64,000 nucleotides of DNA from CAVWTN01 sp963757945 (GCA_963757945.1 CAVWTN010000002.1:744001-808000); one strand, 5' to 3'; positions 48,903-57,365 are shown, counted from the stretch's first letter. Notes: generated from the letters alone by a model not told the origin. Numbers and translations: made by a program.

Positions 48903-49250
48903 GTGCAGAACCTAGCCGCGCCGAGCCGCTGGACATCGGAATTCAAGTCTCGCCTTGCGGGCGTGTCGCTGGTTGTGCCGGGCACCGCGTTGGTGCTCGT
49001 CCTCCGCTTTCACGGCATCGCTCCGGCCGTCGCCGATCTGCTCTTCGCCGCTGCGACGCTCGCGACGGTTCCGGGTCTGTGCTACAGGTTCGGCAGTAGA
49101 GGTGGAGCGCCCGGCGAGCCGATGACCCAACGGGAATGGGCGATCCTCCGGCCGCTCGCGGCAATATCGCTCCTACTCCTCGCCGTCAATTTCTACCAAG
49201 TCACGGTCTTGCTCTCAGCCTCGAGTATTTTCAGCGCGCAACATCGGTAA
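48903..49250 (+). CDS. Small membrane protein, array member 2 (paralogue of member 1)
   Basis: A 115-residue paralogue of the preceding gene: both begin with AAPSRWT and end LSASSIFSAQH, and share LAVNFYQV and MT(K/Q)RE. The GTG at 48903 is chosen over the longer frame from 48822 because it aligns with the start of member 1 and has the same leader. Three membrane helices. Function unknown. Confidence 0.65.
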   Translation: MQNLAAPSRWTSEFKSRLAGVSLVVPGTALVLVLRFHGIAPAVADLLFAAATLATVPGLCYRFGSRGGAPGEPMTQREWAILRPLAAISLLLLAVNFYQVTVLLSASSIFSAQHR

Positions 49251-49277
49251 TGCGCCCGAGAGCAGCCTAATTCAAGA

Positions 49278-49610
49278 GTGACGGATATGAATGCGCGAAA
49301 CGTAGGAATGCAAGGCTGGTCCGAGCGCTTCAGACTCAGACTTGGTACGTGCCTGATTTGCTGCATCGTTCCGGTGCTGGGGTTTCTGAGCCACGTTCCG
49401 GGCCTGCCCCAGGCGGTGGTAGCAATCACGTTCTTCTTGGCGCCGGTCGCATTCATCGCTTGCCTCGGGGCGTATGTGTTGCGCCTGTATAGAGGCGAGG
49501 TCGACTACCGTCGGCCGATGAGCAAGCGCGAGACTTGGGCGTTCGGTTTTGCAGCCTGGCTGGTAGTGGCGCTCAATGCGCTCCACCTTTTCCAAGTGCA
49601 CTTTAGATAA
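49278..49610 (+). CDS. Small membrane protein, array member 3
   Basis: A 110-residue protein with three hydrophobic segments (TCLICCIVPVLGFLSHVPG; AVVAITFFLAPVAFIACLGA; FGFAAWLVVALNALHLF). The MSKRETWAF motif before the last helix matches the M(T/S)(K/Q)RE motif of members 1 and 2. Start is a GTG at 49278 or the ATG at 49287. Distant relative by motif and topology. Confidence 0.6.
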   Translation: MTDMNARNVGMQGWSERFRLRLGTCLICCIVPVLGFLSHVPGLPQAVVAITFFLAPVAFIACLGAYVLRLYRGEVDYRRPMSKRETWAFGFAAWLVVALNALHLFQVHFR

Positions 49611-49637
49611 GCTTCACTAGGGCAAACGGAGTTAGCG

Positions 49638-49985
49638 ATGAAAGCGGCGCAAAACGAACGGCGCGATCAAGGAAGCGAGACGCGATTCGGTCTCAATACG
49701 CGAATGCACATTGCGTTCGCCCTGATGTGGTGCGCCATTACCGCGGACAGGTTCGCTCCCCACACTTGGCGTGTCCCGATGTGGGCCGGCTGGCTATTCT
49801 TGTATCTCGGCATAGCAGCGATTATCGCGTTGACGATCTATTTCTTCACTCACGTATACACGTGGGATTACACGCCTCGACGGTTGAGCAAGACCGAGGC
49901 AACCGTCGACGGAGGAGCGATGATATTGACGATCATCCTCATAGCCGTGAACACCCACTTGCGGTTCTTCAACGCGTCGCACTAA
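49638..49985 (+). CDS. Small membrane protein, array member 4
   Basis: A 115-residue protein with three hydrophobic stretches (HIAFALMWCAITADRF; WAGWLFLYLGIAAIIALTIY; AMILTIILIAVNTHLRFF). A LSKTEATV motif sits where the other members have M(T/S)KRE, and AVNTHL parallels AVNFYQ. ATG start after GGAG. The most diverged member; membership in the array is inferred. Confidence 0.6.
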   Translation: MKAAQNERRDQGSETRFGLNTRMHIAFALMWCAITADRFAPHTWRVPMWAGWLFLYLGIAAIIALTIYFFTHVYTWDYTPRRLSKTEATVDGGAMILTIILIAVNTHLRFFNASH

Positions 49986-50000
49986 CGACAGCGGTTCTCG

Positions 50001-50783
50001 TCACCAGTAGACGACGTCGCGCTTGTCGGTCTTGTCGAACTTGCCGAAGACTTGCGGCTCGGTCGCGAAGAGATGCTCGAGATCGGCGACGCGCGCTTGG
50101 TCGAACGGATGCGAGCGCTCCCAGAGCGCGCCGTGATCGCCGTAGATCGCGGTCATCGTGTTGAAGAACCAGATCAAACCGTAAGGATTGAGCACGTTCG
50201 TGGCGGCGGCGATGCGCGCGCCCTCCTCGTCGGCCTCGGCTTCGATGTGGCGGGAGACGTTGAGATCCTGCGCGGTGATCGCCGTGCCGAGCGCATAGCT
50301 GGATCCGAGCGAGGCGATCGGGCCCAGCAGAATCTGCCCTAAGATCTGCCCGATCGTGCCGATGCCGCCGACGAGATTCTCGTTCTTGATGCGCTTGGCG
50401 ACGTGATGCAGCAGCATGTGCCCGGTCTCGTGCGAGAGCACGCCGCCGAGCTCGTCGCGATTCTTCGCCAAACGCAATAGCGGTTCGTTGACGTAGATGT
50501 ACCCGCCCGGCACCGAGAACGCGTTCGCGGAATCGCCCTTGACGATGTAAAAGCGGATCGGATACGGATAGCGATCCCGCACGCTCGTCGAGACGATCCG
50601 GCCGACTTCGTTGAGGTGCTCGTAATACGGCGAATCGAACAGGATCTCGCCGTCCTCTTGCAGCGTGAGGAACACTTCGCGGCCGATCGCGGCTTCGTCG
50701 AGCGCAAGCGCGGGCGAGACGTGGGTCAGCTGGCTGAGCCCCACGGCCGCGACGAGGCTCCGGAAGAAAGCGCGACGCTGCAT
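50001..50783 (-). CDS. M48-family metalloprotease, exported
   Basis: A 260-residue Zn protease with N-terminal signal (MQRRAFFRSLVAAVGLSQLT). The active site reads LGGVLSHETGHMLLHHVAKR (HExxH variant HETGH) with the third ligand Glu in EAEADEEGARIAA. Such proteases act in envelope quality control (BepA/YggG-like). ATG start; divergent from the S53 peptidase gene with only 36 bases between. Confidence 0.86.
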   Translation of the reverse strand: MQRRAFFRSLVAAVGLSQLTHVSPALALDEAAIGREVFLTLQEDGEILFDSPYYEHLNEVGRIVSTSVRDRYPYPIRFYIVKGDSANAFSVPGGYIYVNEPLLRLAKNRDELGGVLSHETGHMLLHHVAKRIKNENLVGGIGTIGQILGQILLGPIASLGSSYALGTAITAQDLNVSRHIEAEADEEGARIAAATNVLNPYGLIWFFNTMTAIYGDHGALWERSHPFDQARVADLEHLFATEPQVFGKFDKTDKRDVVYW

Positions 50784-50819
50784 GCAAGACCTCGAACGAT
50801 GATGTTCTAAAGACGTTCC

Positions 50820-52673
50820 ATGCGTTGCGTAGGTTGCCTATCCGTGCGCGCCCTTGGCGCGATTTCTGGGATGATGCTGGGATCGATCGTGATGTGGGGT
50901 CATCCGAGCGTGGGGCGCGCGGAAATGCTGATCCCGCCGCCCGCGCGCCTGGCCGGTTTCAGCGTGGACGGCCCCGCGGAGCCCACCCGCAAACTCCCGA
51001 TCGTCGTCGAGCTCGCGCCGGCGGCGAGCACGCTCGATGCGGACGCGGCCGCCGTTTCCGACCCGGCTTCGCCGATGCATCACGCGCAGCTGACGGGGGC
51101 GCAATTCACCGCGCATTACGGACGCTCGCCCGCCGACGTCGCGGCGCTGACGCAGTGGTTGCGCGCGAACGGCGCGACCGATATCGACGCTTCGTCGAAC
51201 CGTCTCGTCGTCGGCGCGACATTCGACGTGGCGCATGCGGAGCGCGCCTTCAAGACGCATTTCTCGCGCTTCTCCGACGGGAGCCGGACGCTCGTCGCGC
51301 CGCTCGGGCCGCTATCGCTCCCGAACCTGCGCGTGCGGGCGATCCGCGGCGTCGTGCTCGGCGCACCGCCCCGCCTCGCCGTCGCGGAAGCTCCGCACCT
51401 GCCGACGGACTTTCGCGGTGATTGGCTGCTCCCGGCGCGCTTTCGCGAAGCGTACGACGCCGTCTCGGACGGCGGCGCTGGGCAGCGCATCGCGCTGATC
51501 GAGGATTCCTCCGATCGCTTCGAGCGCGACGATCTCGCCCGCTTCGTGCGCGGCGATTTCGGCAAGGACGCCGTCCATCCACAGCCGCCTTCCGATGCCG
51601 CGACGCCGCCGCCGTTCGCCGCGACGCTCGACAACCTCACGCGCGTCGAGGGCGCCACGCCCACGAACGAACAGGATTGCGGCCGGGACGATCGCGGGCA
51701 GGAGCCGACGATCGATCTCGCCGCGATCCTCGCGCTCGCGCCGAAGGCGGCGATCGTGGTTCGCGACGAGGCCGTGTGCGTCGCGGGCGGCGAGGGTGTC
51801 CTCGCGCTGCAGCATGCCCTCGATGCGCCGGACTCGCCCGACGCGATCGTCTTTCCGTTCGTCGCCGGCGCGCTGCGCGGGCCGAGCAGCGAGGCGTACG
51901 GCCCGGTGCCGATCCCCTATCTCGAAGCGACGCTGCGCGGCATCCCCGTCGTCGTGCCCAGCGGCGATGACGGCGCCTACGGCGTCCACGAACCGGGAAT
52001 CGAACGTGCCGGCGTCGCCTATCCCTGCGCGCTCGCGTATGTGATCTGCGCGGGCGGCACGTCGCTCGGCACGCGCTCGCGTGCGCTGGACGAAGGACCC
52101 TGGAACGACGGAACGCACGCCGGCGGCGGCGGCCTCTCGTTCGATCCGCGGCCGCGCTGGCAGGATGCGCCGAGTTCCTTCGAGTTCACGGCGACGCTCG
52201 CGAAAACGCGGATCGTCCCCGATGTTTCCGCCGACGCGGCGGGGCATCTGCTGATCGTCTGGCACGGCTACGCTACGGGCGGCGTCGGCGGAACGAGCGA
52301 AAGCGCGGCGCTCGTGGCCGCAAGCCTGGCCGCGATCAACGCGGCCGTGCCCCCGGAGCGCCGCTTGCGCGCGGCCGGCGACCTCTACACGCTCGCGCAC
52401 TCGAGCCCCAAGGCGTTTCGCGACATCTCGCGCGAGAACGATCGCTTCTATCTCGACAACACGCTGCGGCCGCGGCCGAAGGCGTTGCCGCTCGGCTACC
52501 GCGGCTTGCTCCCGACACCCGCGCCGCTGGTCTACGGCTGCGCGGGCGTGCAACCGAACGGGTGCACCGTGATCGTGGGGTACGACGCGGTCACCGGGAT
52601 CGGCTCGCTCCAACAACAAGCCGCCATCGAAGCCTTGGCCGGTCCGGTCCGCTTGCGCCAACAGGCGCGCTGA
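50820..52673 (+). CDS. Sedolisin (S53) acid serine-carboxyl peptidase precursor
   Basis: A 617-residue secreted protease with signal peptide (about 1-35), a pro-domain (HAQLTGAQFTAHYGRS through FKTHFSRFS, about 60-190) and a catalytic domain. The E...D pair is in EPTIDLAAIL, the oxyanion Asp in VVPSGDDGAYG, and the nucleophile Ser in GVGGTSESAALVA. Residues AGGTSLGT and the C-terminal calcium-type YDAVTGIGSL loop complete the fold. Active at acid pH in known members. Export suggests nutrient scavenging. Confidence 0.87.
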   Translation: MRCVGCLSVRALGAISGMMLGSIVMWGHPSVGRAEMLIPPPARLAGFSVDGPAEPTRKLPIVVELAPAASTLDADAAAVSDPASPMHHAQLTGAQFTAHYGRSPADVAALTQWLRANGATDIDASSNRLVVGATFDVAHAERAFKTHFSRFSDGSRTLVAPLGPLSLPNLRVRAIRGVVLGAPPRLAVAEAPHLPTDFRGDWLLPARFREAYDAVSDGGAGQRIALIEDSSDRFERDDLARFVRGDFGKDAVHPQPPSDAATPPPFAATLDNLTRVEGATPTNEQDCGRDDRGQEPTIDLAAILALAPKAAIVVRDEAVCVAGGEGVLALQHALDAPDSPDAIVFPFVAGALRGPSSEAYGPVPIPYLEATLRGIPVVVPSGDDGAYGVHEPGIERAGVAYPCALAYVICAGGTSLGTRSRALDEGPWNDGTHAGGGGLSFDPRPRWQDAPSSFEFTATLAKTRIVPDVSADAAGHLLIVWHGYATGGVGGTSESAALVAASLAAINAAVPPERRLRAAGDLYTLAHSSPKAFRDISRENDRFYLDNTLRPRPKALPLGYRGLLPTPAPLVYGCAGVQPNGCTVIVGYDAVTGIGSLQQQAAIEALAGPVRLRQQAR

Positions 52674-52687
52674 ATGCGCGCCGGCGG

Positions 52688-53524
52688 CTAGGCGGCCGCT
52701 CTCGCGTTTGAACGGCGTCGGCTCCCCGCGAACATCGCGGCGAAGAACACGAGCGTGGCGAGCAGCACGATCGTCGCGCCGCTGGCCGCGTGCAGGTAAT
52801 AGGATGCGTACAAGCCGAGGATCGCGCAAGCCGCGCCGATCGCCGCGGAGAGCGCGAGCATGTGCGTGAAACGCCGCGTCAATTGGGCGGCCGCCGCCGG
52901 CGGCGTGACGAGCAGGGCCGCGACGAGCACGATCCCGACGGATTGGATCGAGATGATGATCGTCAGCGCCAGCAACACCAGCAACACGTAATCGACGAAC
53001 TCCGTGCGGATCCCGCTCGCCTGCGCGACGACCGGATCGAACGACGTGAAGAGCAGCGCGCGATACAACAGGCCCAGAGCGACCACGACGAGCAGTGCGA
53101 GCGCGAGCATGACTTGAAGATCGCGCGCGTCGACGCCGAGGATGTTGCCGAACAGGAAGCCCTGCAAATCGACGCTGTAGTTCGGCAGGCGGCTCATCAA
53201 GAAGACCCCGAGCGCGAAGGCGCCGGTGAACAGCACGCCGATCGCCGTATCCAGCGAAACGTTGCCGCGCCGGTTGACGAATCCGATCGCGAGCGCCGTC
53301 GCGACGGCGACGATCGTCGAACCGACGAAGTAGTCGAGCCCGCGTAGGTAGGCGATGACGATGCCCGCGAATGAAGCGTGCGCGATCCCGTCGCCGATGA
53401 ACGAAAGCTTGCGCAAGACGACGTACGTGCCGATCGTCGAGCAGAGCGTGCCGACCACGAGCGCCGCGAGAAACGCGCGCTGCATGAACGCATACTGGAA
53501 CGGCGCGGTCAACAGATCGATCAC
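52688..53524 (-). CDS. znuB: Metal (zinc/manganese-type) ABC transporter permease
   Basis: A 278-residue ABC-3 family permease with about eight helices. It starts LTAPFQYAFMQRAFLAALVV, and has the LSFIGDGIAHASFAGI loop and VGIVLVAALLVTPPAAAAQL. The GTG start overlaps the ATPase stop by 4 bp. It forms fur-type regulator, binding protein, ATPase, permease. Zinc is favoured because the regulator looks like Zur, but manganese or iron is possible. Confidence 0.88.
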   Translation of the reverse strand: MIDLLTAPFQYAFMQRAFLAALVVGTLCSTIGTYVVLRKLSFIGDGIAHASFAGIVIAYLRGLDYFVGSTIVAVATALAIGFVNRRGNVSLDTAIGVLFTGAFALGVFLMSRLPNYSVDLQGFLFGNILGVDARDLQVMLALALLVVVALGLLYRALLFTSFDPVVAQASGIRTEFVDYVLLVLLALTIIISIQSVGIVLVAALLVTPPAAAAQLTRRFTHMLALSAAIGAACAILGLYASYYLHAASGATIVLLATLVFFAAMFAGSRRRSNARAAA

Positions 53525-54282
53525 CGGCGCGCTCCCGCCGGCGGCTCCGAACGCGCGTGACCGTGGGTGTGCGTGTGCTCGCGGATCCCCGAATAGGCGC
53601 CCGAGGCGAGGACTTCGGCCGGATCGCCGAACGCGAGCACGCGGCGATCGACGACCATCAGGCGGTCGAACCACTCGGCGGCATCGTCCAGATCGTGCGT
53701 CGTCATCAAGACCGGCAGCCCCGCGCGCACGCGCTCGCGGATCACATCGCGCAAGGCAGCGGTCGTGGCCGCATCGACGCCGGTCGTCGGTTCGTCGAGC
53801 AAGAGCAAACGCGGCTCCTGTGCGAGCGCCCGCGCCACGAAGACGCGCTGCTGCTGGCCGCCCGAGAGTTGGGAGATGTGCCGGTCGCGCAGCGGAGCGA
53901 GGTTCAACGCGTCGAGCGCATCGGCAACGACCGTGCGATCGTGTTTCGAGAAGCGCGCGAGCGAGGAAACGCGCGGGTAACGCCCCATCGCGACGACGTC
54001 GCCGACCGAGACCGGGAACGTCCAATCGACCGCTTCGACCTGCGGCACGTATCCGATCGCGCCCGGCTCGAGATCGCGCGGCAACGCGCCAAAGACGGAG
54101 ACCGTCCCGGACGTGGGCGCGAGCAGTCCCGCGATCGCTTTGAGCAGCGTCGACTTGCCGGAGCCGTTCGGCCCGACGATGCCGAGCGCTTCGCCGGCGC
54201 CCAGCGAAAACGTCACGCCGTCGAGCGCGGTCACGCGATCGTAGCGCACGACGAGATCGTGGACCTCGACGACGGGGCTCAG
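53521..54282 (-). CDS. znuC: Metal ABC transporter ATPase, apparent CTG start
   Basis: An ABC ATPase: Walker A GPNGSGKST, Q-loop YVPQVEAVDW, signature LSGGQQQRV, Walker B LLLLDEPTTG and switch His in TTHDLDD. A GTG at 54249 would remove the first strand; extending in frame adds SPVVEVHDLVVRYDR, the standard N-terminus. The only start there is a CTG at 54280-54282 overlapping the binding-protein stop (CTGA), in line with the 4-bp overlaps on both sides. Length is then 253 residues. The C-terminus has a His-rich tail (EHTHTHGH), typical of zinc systems. Confidence 0.88.
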   Translation of the reverse strand: MSPVVEVHDLVVRYDRVTALDGVTFSLGAGEALGIVGPNGSGKSTLLKAIAGLLAPTSGTVSVFGALPRDLEPGAIGYVPQVEAVDWTFPVSVGDVVAMGRYPRVSSLARFSKHDRTVVADALDALNLAPLRDRHISQLSGGQQQRVFVARALAQEPRLLLLDEPTTGVDAATTAALRDVIRERVRAGLPVLMTTHDLDDAAEWFDRLMVVDRRVLAFGDPAEVLASGAYSGIREHTHTHGHARSEPPAGARR

Positions 54283-55187
54283 CGCGCCGCTCCCGCGGCG
54301 GGCTTCCCGCCGAGTGCACGGACGATCGTCTGCGCGTCGTAGCGCAACATGCTCGTATAGTCGCCGACGCGCGGATCGGCTCCGACGGAGTCGTCGTACA
54401 GCGTCGCCACCGTCGAGATTTGCGCGCTTTCGGCGAGCGCGTGCGCGAGCTTCGGGCTGTACTCAGGCTCGGCGAAGACGGCGCGAACGTGCAGGCTCCG
54501 TGCCAGGGTCACGAGATCGGCCAGATCGCGCGGGTTGGGCTCCTGTCCGGGGCTGCGTTCGATCGCACCGACCGTCCGCAGACCGAAGCGCGCGTTGAAA
54601 TAGTTCCACGCACTGTGGAAGACGATCATCGTGCGTTGGGCGGGCGGGATCGTCGCGATCCCCGCCGCGATCTCCGCCGTCAGCGCGCGCAGCACGCCGT
54701 CATAACGGCTCTCGTTCGCCGTGTATGCGGCGCGGTGCGCGGGGTCGCGTTCGATCAGGGCGTCGCGGATCTTGCGCACGTACTCGCGCGCGAAGACGGG
54801 ATCGAGCCATAGGTGCGGGTTTCCGTCGCGCACGGGCAGCCCGTCGGTGCAGGTGACGATCCGCAAACGCGCATTCTTGGCGTTGTCGATCGTGCGCGCG
54901 AGCCAGCCCTCCAAGCCCGCGCCGTTTTGCACCAGGATGTCGGCGTCCGCGATGCGCTCGACGTCGCCGGGCGTCGGTTGATAATCTTCGGGCCCCGCTC
55001 CGATCGGGACCAAACTCGCAACGCTGACGAGCGATCCGCCGACGGCACTGACGAATGAATTGAACGTTGAGATCGTCGTCACGACGCGCAGCGCCGGCGT
55101 CCCGGCGGCGCGGAGCACGGACGGCGCGGCAACGGCCAGCGAACCCGCGGCCAGCCCGGCGCAGAAACGCGCGCGCGTCAGCGGCAT
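54279..55187 (-). CDS. znuA: Metal-binding ABC periplasmic protein (ZnuA/PsaA type)
   Basis: A 302-residue periplasmic metal-binding protein with a signal (MPLTRARFCAGLAAGSLAVA). Ligand regions: GNPHLWLDP (His), FHSAWNYFNARFG (His) and LYDDSVG (Asp). The first usual ligand in PHxYEP is replaced: GPEDYQPTPGD lacks His. The His-rich loop of true ZnuA is absent. So the metal site is atypical and the metal is uncertain, though the operon favours zinc. The start overlaps the regulator by 10 bp. Confidence 0.87.
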   Translation of the reverse strand: MPLTRARFCAGLAAGSLAVAAPSVLRAAGTPALRVVTTISTFNSFVSAVGGSLVSVASLVPIGAGPEDYQPTPGDVERIADADILVQNGAGLEGWLARTIDNAKNARLRIVTCTDGLPVRDGNPHLWLDPVFAREYVRKIRDALIERDPAHRAAYTANESRYDGVLRALTAEIAAGIATIPPAQRTMIVFHSAWNYFNARFGLRTVGAIERSPGQEPNPRDLADLVTLARSLHVRAVFAEPEYSPKLAHALAESAQISTVATLYDDSVGADPRVGDYTSMLRYDAQTIVRALGGKPAAGAAR

Positions 55188-55597
55188 CGCACGCACCGAC
55201 CATAGAATTCGATCGAGTGCTCGTCGAGCTCGAAGGCGTGATGCTCGCGCAGCACTTTTGCGAAACGTTCCATCGCGGCGCAATCGACCTCTTCGACGAG
55301 GCCGCAGCGGCGGCAGACCGCATGGTGATGGTGCTCGCCCGTGCAGGCCACGTAGCCCTGTTCCCCGTCGGGCTCGGTGCGCCGCGAGGCGATCCCGAGC
55401 GACACCAGCAGATCCAGGGTGCGGTAGACGGTCGAGAGCGCGACCCGTTTTCCGCTGGTCTCCAAGAGCCGCGCGATCGTCGCCGCGGTCAGGTAGCGGC
55501 GCTCGAGGCGCAGCAGTTCCACGATCCGGGCGCGGCAGCGCGTCGAGTAGCGCCGCTCCTCTCGCCCGCCGCGAACGGCTCTCAATTCCGGCTCCAT
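55178..55597 (-). CDS. zur: Fur-family regulator, likely Zur
   Basis: A 139-residue Fur-family repressor. Winged helix: TAATIARLLETSGKRVALST and VYRTLDLLVSLGIA. Metal and dimer region: HHHHAVCRRCGLVEEVDC and a C-terminal CVRC, giving the CxxC...CxxC structural zinc site. It heads the zinc-type importer operon, so Zur is the best guess. The ATG at 55597 is preferred; a TTG nine codons earlier is possible. A tandem CGCAAAT repeat lies upstream. Confidence 0.83.
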   Translation of the reverse strand: MEPELRAVRGGREERRYSTRCRARIVELLRLERRYLTAATIARLLETSGKRVALSTVYRTLDLLVSLGIASRRTEPDGEQGYVACTGEHHHHAVCRRCGLVEEVDCAAMERFAKVLREHHAFELDEHSIEFYGRCVRCR

Positions 55598-55619
55598 AGC
55601 CTTCCATACCCATCGAATC

Positions 55620-55641
55620 CGCAAATCATTCGCAAATTATG
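55620..55641. promoter_or_regulatory. Candidate Zur-type operator (11-bp tandem repeat)
   Basis: CGCAAATCATT and CGCAAATTATG lie head to tail, one helical turn apart, 23 bases before the ATG of the Fur-family gene and AT-rich against a GC-rich background. Such placement suits an autoregulatory operator; ATTTGCG on the minus strand may overlap the promoter. Confidence 0.4.
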
Positions 55642-55740
55642 CGCTGCGTCCGGGGGGCGTTCCCTCTTTTCGGCTAGGAGCTCTCCCAGGGAAGCCGCGG
55701 AGCGAGGCTTTCGAGCCTTTTCGGGCGTAGACGCTCAGCC

Positions 55741-56505
55741 ATGAAGTTTGCACGCCTCGGCGGTGCGCTCGCGCTTGCGGCACTCGTCGCGCTGACGCTC
55801 GTCGCCACCAACCATCCGGCCATCGGCTCCGACGACCGGGCCTCAACCGCGACGATCGCCCGCCCGGGCGCCGACGTCGCCGACACGTATCTCTTCCCGA
55901 GCCCGACGAACGCGAACAACGTCGTCGCCGTCATGACGGTGCATCCGGGCATCGCCCCGGGGGCCGGAACGACGACGTTCTTCGATCCCTCCGTGCTCTA
56001 TCAGTTGAAGTTCGACACGAACTACGGCAGCGAGGCCGCGGGGACCGCGCCGACGGAAAATCTCGTCGTTCAGTTCTCGTTCGACGCACCGACAAGCGGA
56101 GCGCAGCAAGTGAACGTGTATGGTCCGAGCGCGCCGAACAGCACGGGCTCCGGCAACACGCTCATCACGCAGACGGCCTCGGGACTCGTCGGCCGCTCGT
56201 TCACGGTCGGCGGCGTAACGATCTTTGCCGGGCCGCGCCAGGACCCGTTCTTCTTCGATGAAGCGCAGTTCTACAAGATCTTCCCGGACCGCAACGCCGG
56301 TTCGACCGTACAGAGCTGCTTGCCGGCCGGCGGGACGGGCACGTGCCCGCAGGGCTTCAACAATCCGGGGACCGACACGTATGCGGGCACGAACGTGCTC
56401 GCCATCGTGGTCGAGATCCCGAAGACCCAGCTGGTTCCGACCGGCTCGACGACCCCGGGCCGCATCGCCTTCTGGGCGACGACCAGTTCGGTGACCGGCC
56501 AATGA
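55741..56505 (+). CDS. DUF4331 protein, N-terminal half, exported
   Basis: A 254-residue exported protein with signal peptide (MKFARLGGALALAALVALTL). The DUF4331 N-terminal pattern is clear: DVADTYLFPSPTNANNVVAV, YQLKFDTNYG, FAGPRQDPFFFDEAQFYKI and VLAIVVEIPKTQL. Full-length members have a second half of about 200 residues; here that half is a separate downstream gene overlapping by 4 bp. Function of the family is unknown. Confidence 0.85.
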   Translation: MKFARLGGALALAALVALTLVATNHPAIGSDDRASTATIARPGADVADTYLFPSPTNANNVVAVMTVHPGIAPGAGTTTFFDPSVLYQLKFDTNYGSEAAGTAPTENLVVQFSFDAPTSGAQQVNVYGPSAPNSTGSGNTLITQTASGLVGRSFTVGGVTIFAGPRQDPFFFDEAQFYKIFPDRNAGSTVQSCLPAGGTGTCPQGFNNPGTDTYAGTNVLAIVVEIPKTQLVPTGSTTPGRIAFWATTSSVTGQ

Positions 56506-57131
56506 GGATGACGATGACGACCCCCGCCCTCCGCGCCGCCGGCGCGCTCGCGCTCGCCGGTCTGCTCGCGGCTTGCAGCAACGACAACGCGCTCAACCCG
56601 CAGTTGACGAACCCGACGTTCCATCAGATCGATCGCGTCGGCCGCCCGGCGATCAACGTGATCTTCGCTCCGTGGGCCCACCACGATGCGAACTCCCGCA
56701 GTTCCCCCTACCAGGACGCGACGCTGATCAAAACCGACATCGGGACGTTCATGACGGGGACGGCCGGGCGCAGCGCGGCGATTTCCAACTACGTTCAGAC
56801 GTTGCTTGGGACGGACGTGCTGGTCGCCGACCTCTCGTCGAGCGCGACGACCGCAACCTACCTCGGTTCCGAGACGGGCGGTAAGCTGAGCTCGGCCGGG
56901 ACCGCCGGCGCCGGCAGCACGTTCGGCGGGCGCGGCCTCGCCGACGACGTGATGACCGCGAACCTCGGCCTGGCATTCGGGAACACGGTGGTCTTGCTGA
57001 CCGCCGGGACCTCGTCGCCGATCGCCGACGACGGCAAGGCCCAGACCGCGAATCCGAACCTCTCGAGCGCGAACGTGACGGCCGCGGTGCCAACGCTGCC
57101 GACCTTCCCGTATCTGGCGAATCCGCTCTAG
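56502..57131 (+). CDS. DUF4331 C-terminal half as separate lipoprotein
   Basis: A 209-residue lipoprotein: signal with lipobox LLAAC (Cys25), then FHQIDRVGRPAINVIF, the segment that begins the C-terminal half of full-length DUF4331 proteins, and GRGLADDVMTANLGLAFGN near the end. The ATG overlaps the N-terminal-half stop (ATGA). It has its own export signal, so the split looks like a working arrangement, not a frameshift. Confidence 0.8.
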   Translation: MRMTMTTPALRAAGALALAGLLAACSNDNALNPQLTNPTFHQIDRVGRPAINVIFAPWAHHDANSRSSPYQDATLIKTDIGTFMTGTAGRSAAISNYVQTLLGTDVLVADLSSSATTATYLGSETGGKLSSAGTAGAGSTFGGRGLADDVMTANLGLAFGNTVVLLTAGTSSPIADDGKAQTANPNLSSANVTAAVPTLPTFPYLANPL

Positions 57132-57194
57132 CGGCGATCGAGCGCAGGGGGGCTGGACGCGGGAGCCGTACTTCCGTCGCTCGTGCCCCCGTGC

Positions 57195-57200
57195 TATGAT
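57195..57200 (+). promoter_or_regulatory. -10 box of tRNA-Ala
   Basis: TATGAT, a good -10 hexamer, lies 15 bases before the mature tRNA 5' end. No strong -35 is seen at 17 bases (TTCCGT). Confidence 0.5.
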
Positions 57201-57214
57201 ACTCGGCGGCCCGT

Positions 57215-57290
57215 GGGGATGTAGCTCAGCTGGTAGAGCACTTGCTTCGCATGTAAGGGGTCAGCGGTTCGAATCCGCTCATCTCCACCA
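57215..57290 (+). tRNA. tRNA-Ala (CGC anticodon)
   Basis: A full 76-base cloverleaf ending in an encoded CCA. Acceptor GGGGATG pairs with CATCTCC and contains the G3-U70 wobble that defines alanine identity. The anticodon loop TTCGCAT gives CGC, reading GCG codons, and the T arm has GGTTCGAAT. Confidence 0.95.
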
Positions 57291-57298
57291 CTTTGAAG

Positions 57299-57336
57299 GG
57301 CGGCGGCTAGAAATGGCCGCCGCCGCTATATTTTTC
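57299..57336 (+). terminator. Rho-independent terminator after tRNA-Ala
   Basis: GGCGGCGGC and GCCGCCGCC form a perfect 9-bp stem around an 8-base loop, followed by GCTATATTTTTC. It begins 9 bases after the CCA end. Confidence 0.85.
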
Positions 57337-57365
57337 GCCGGTTTGATTCGACGTTGACCGAGTGC

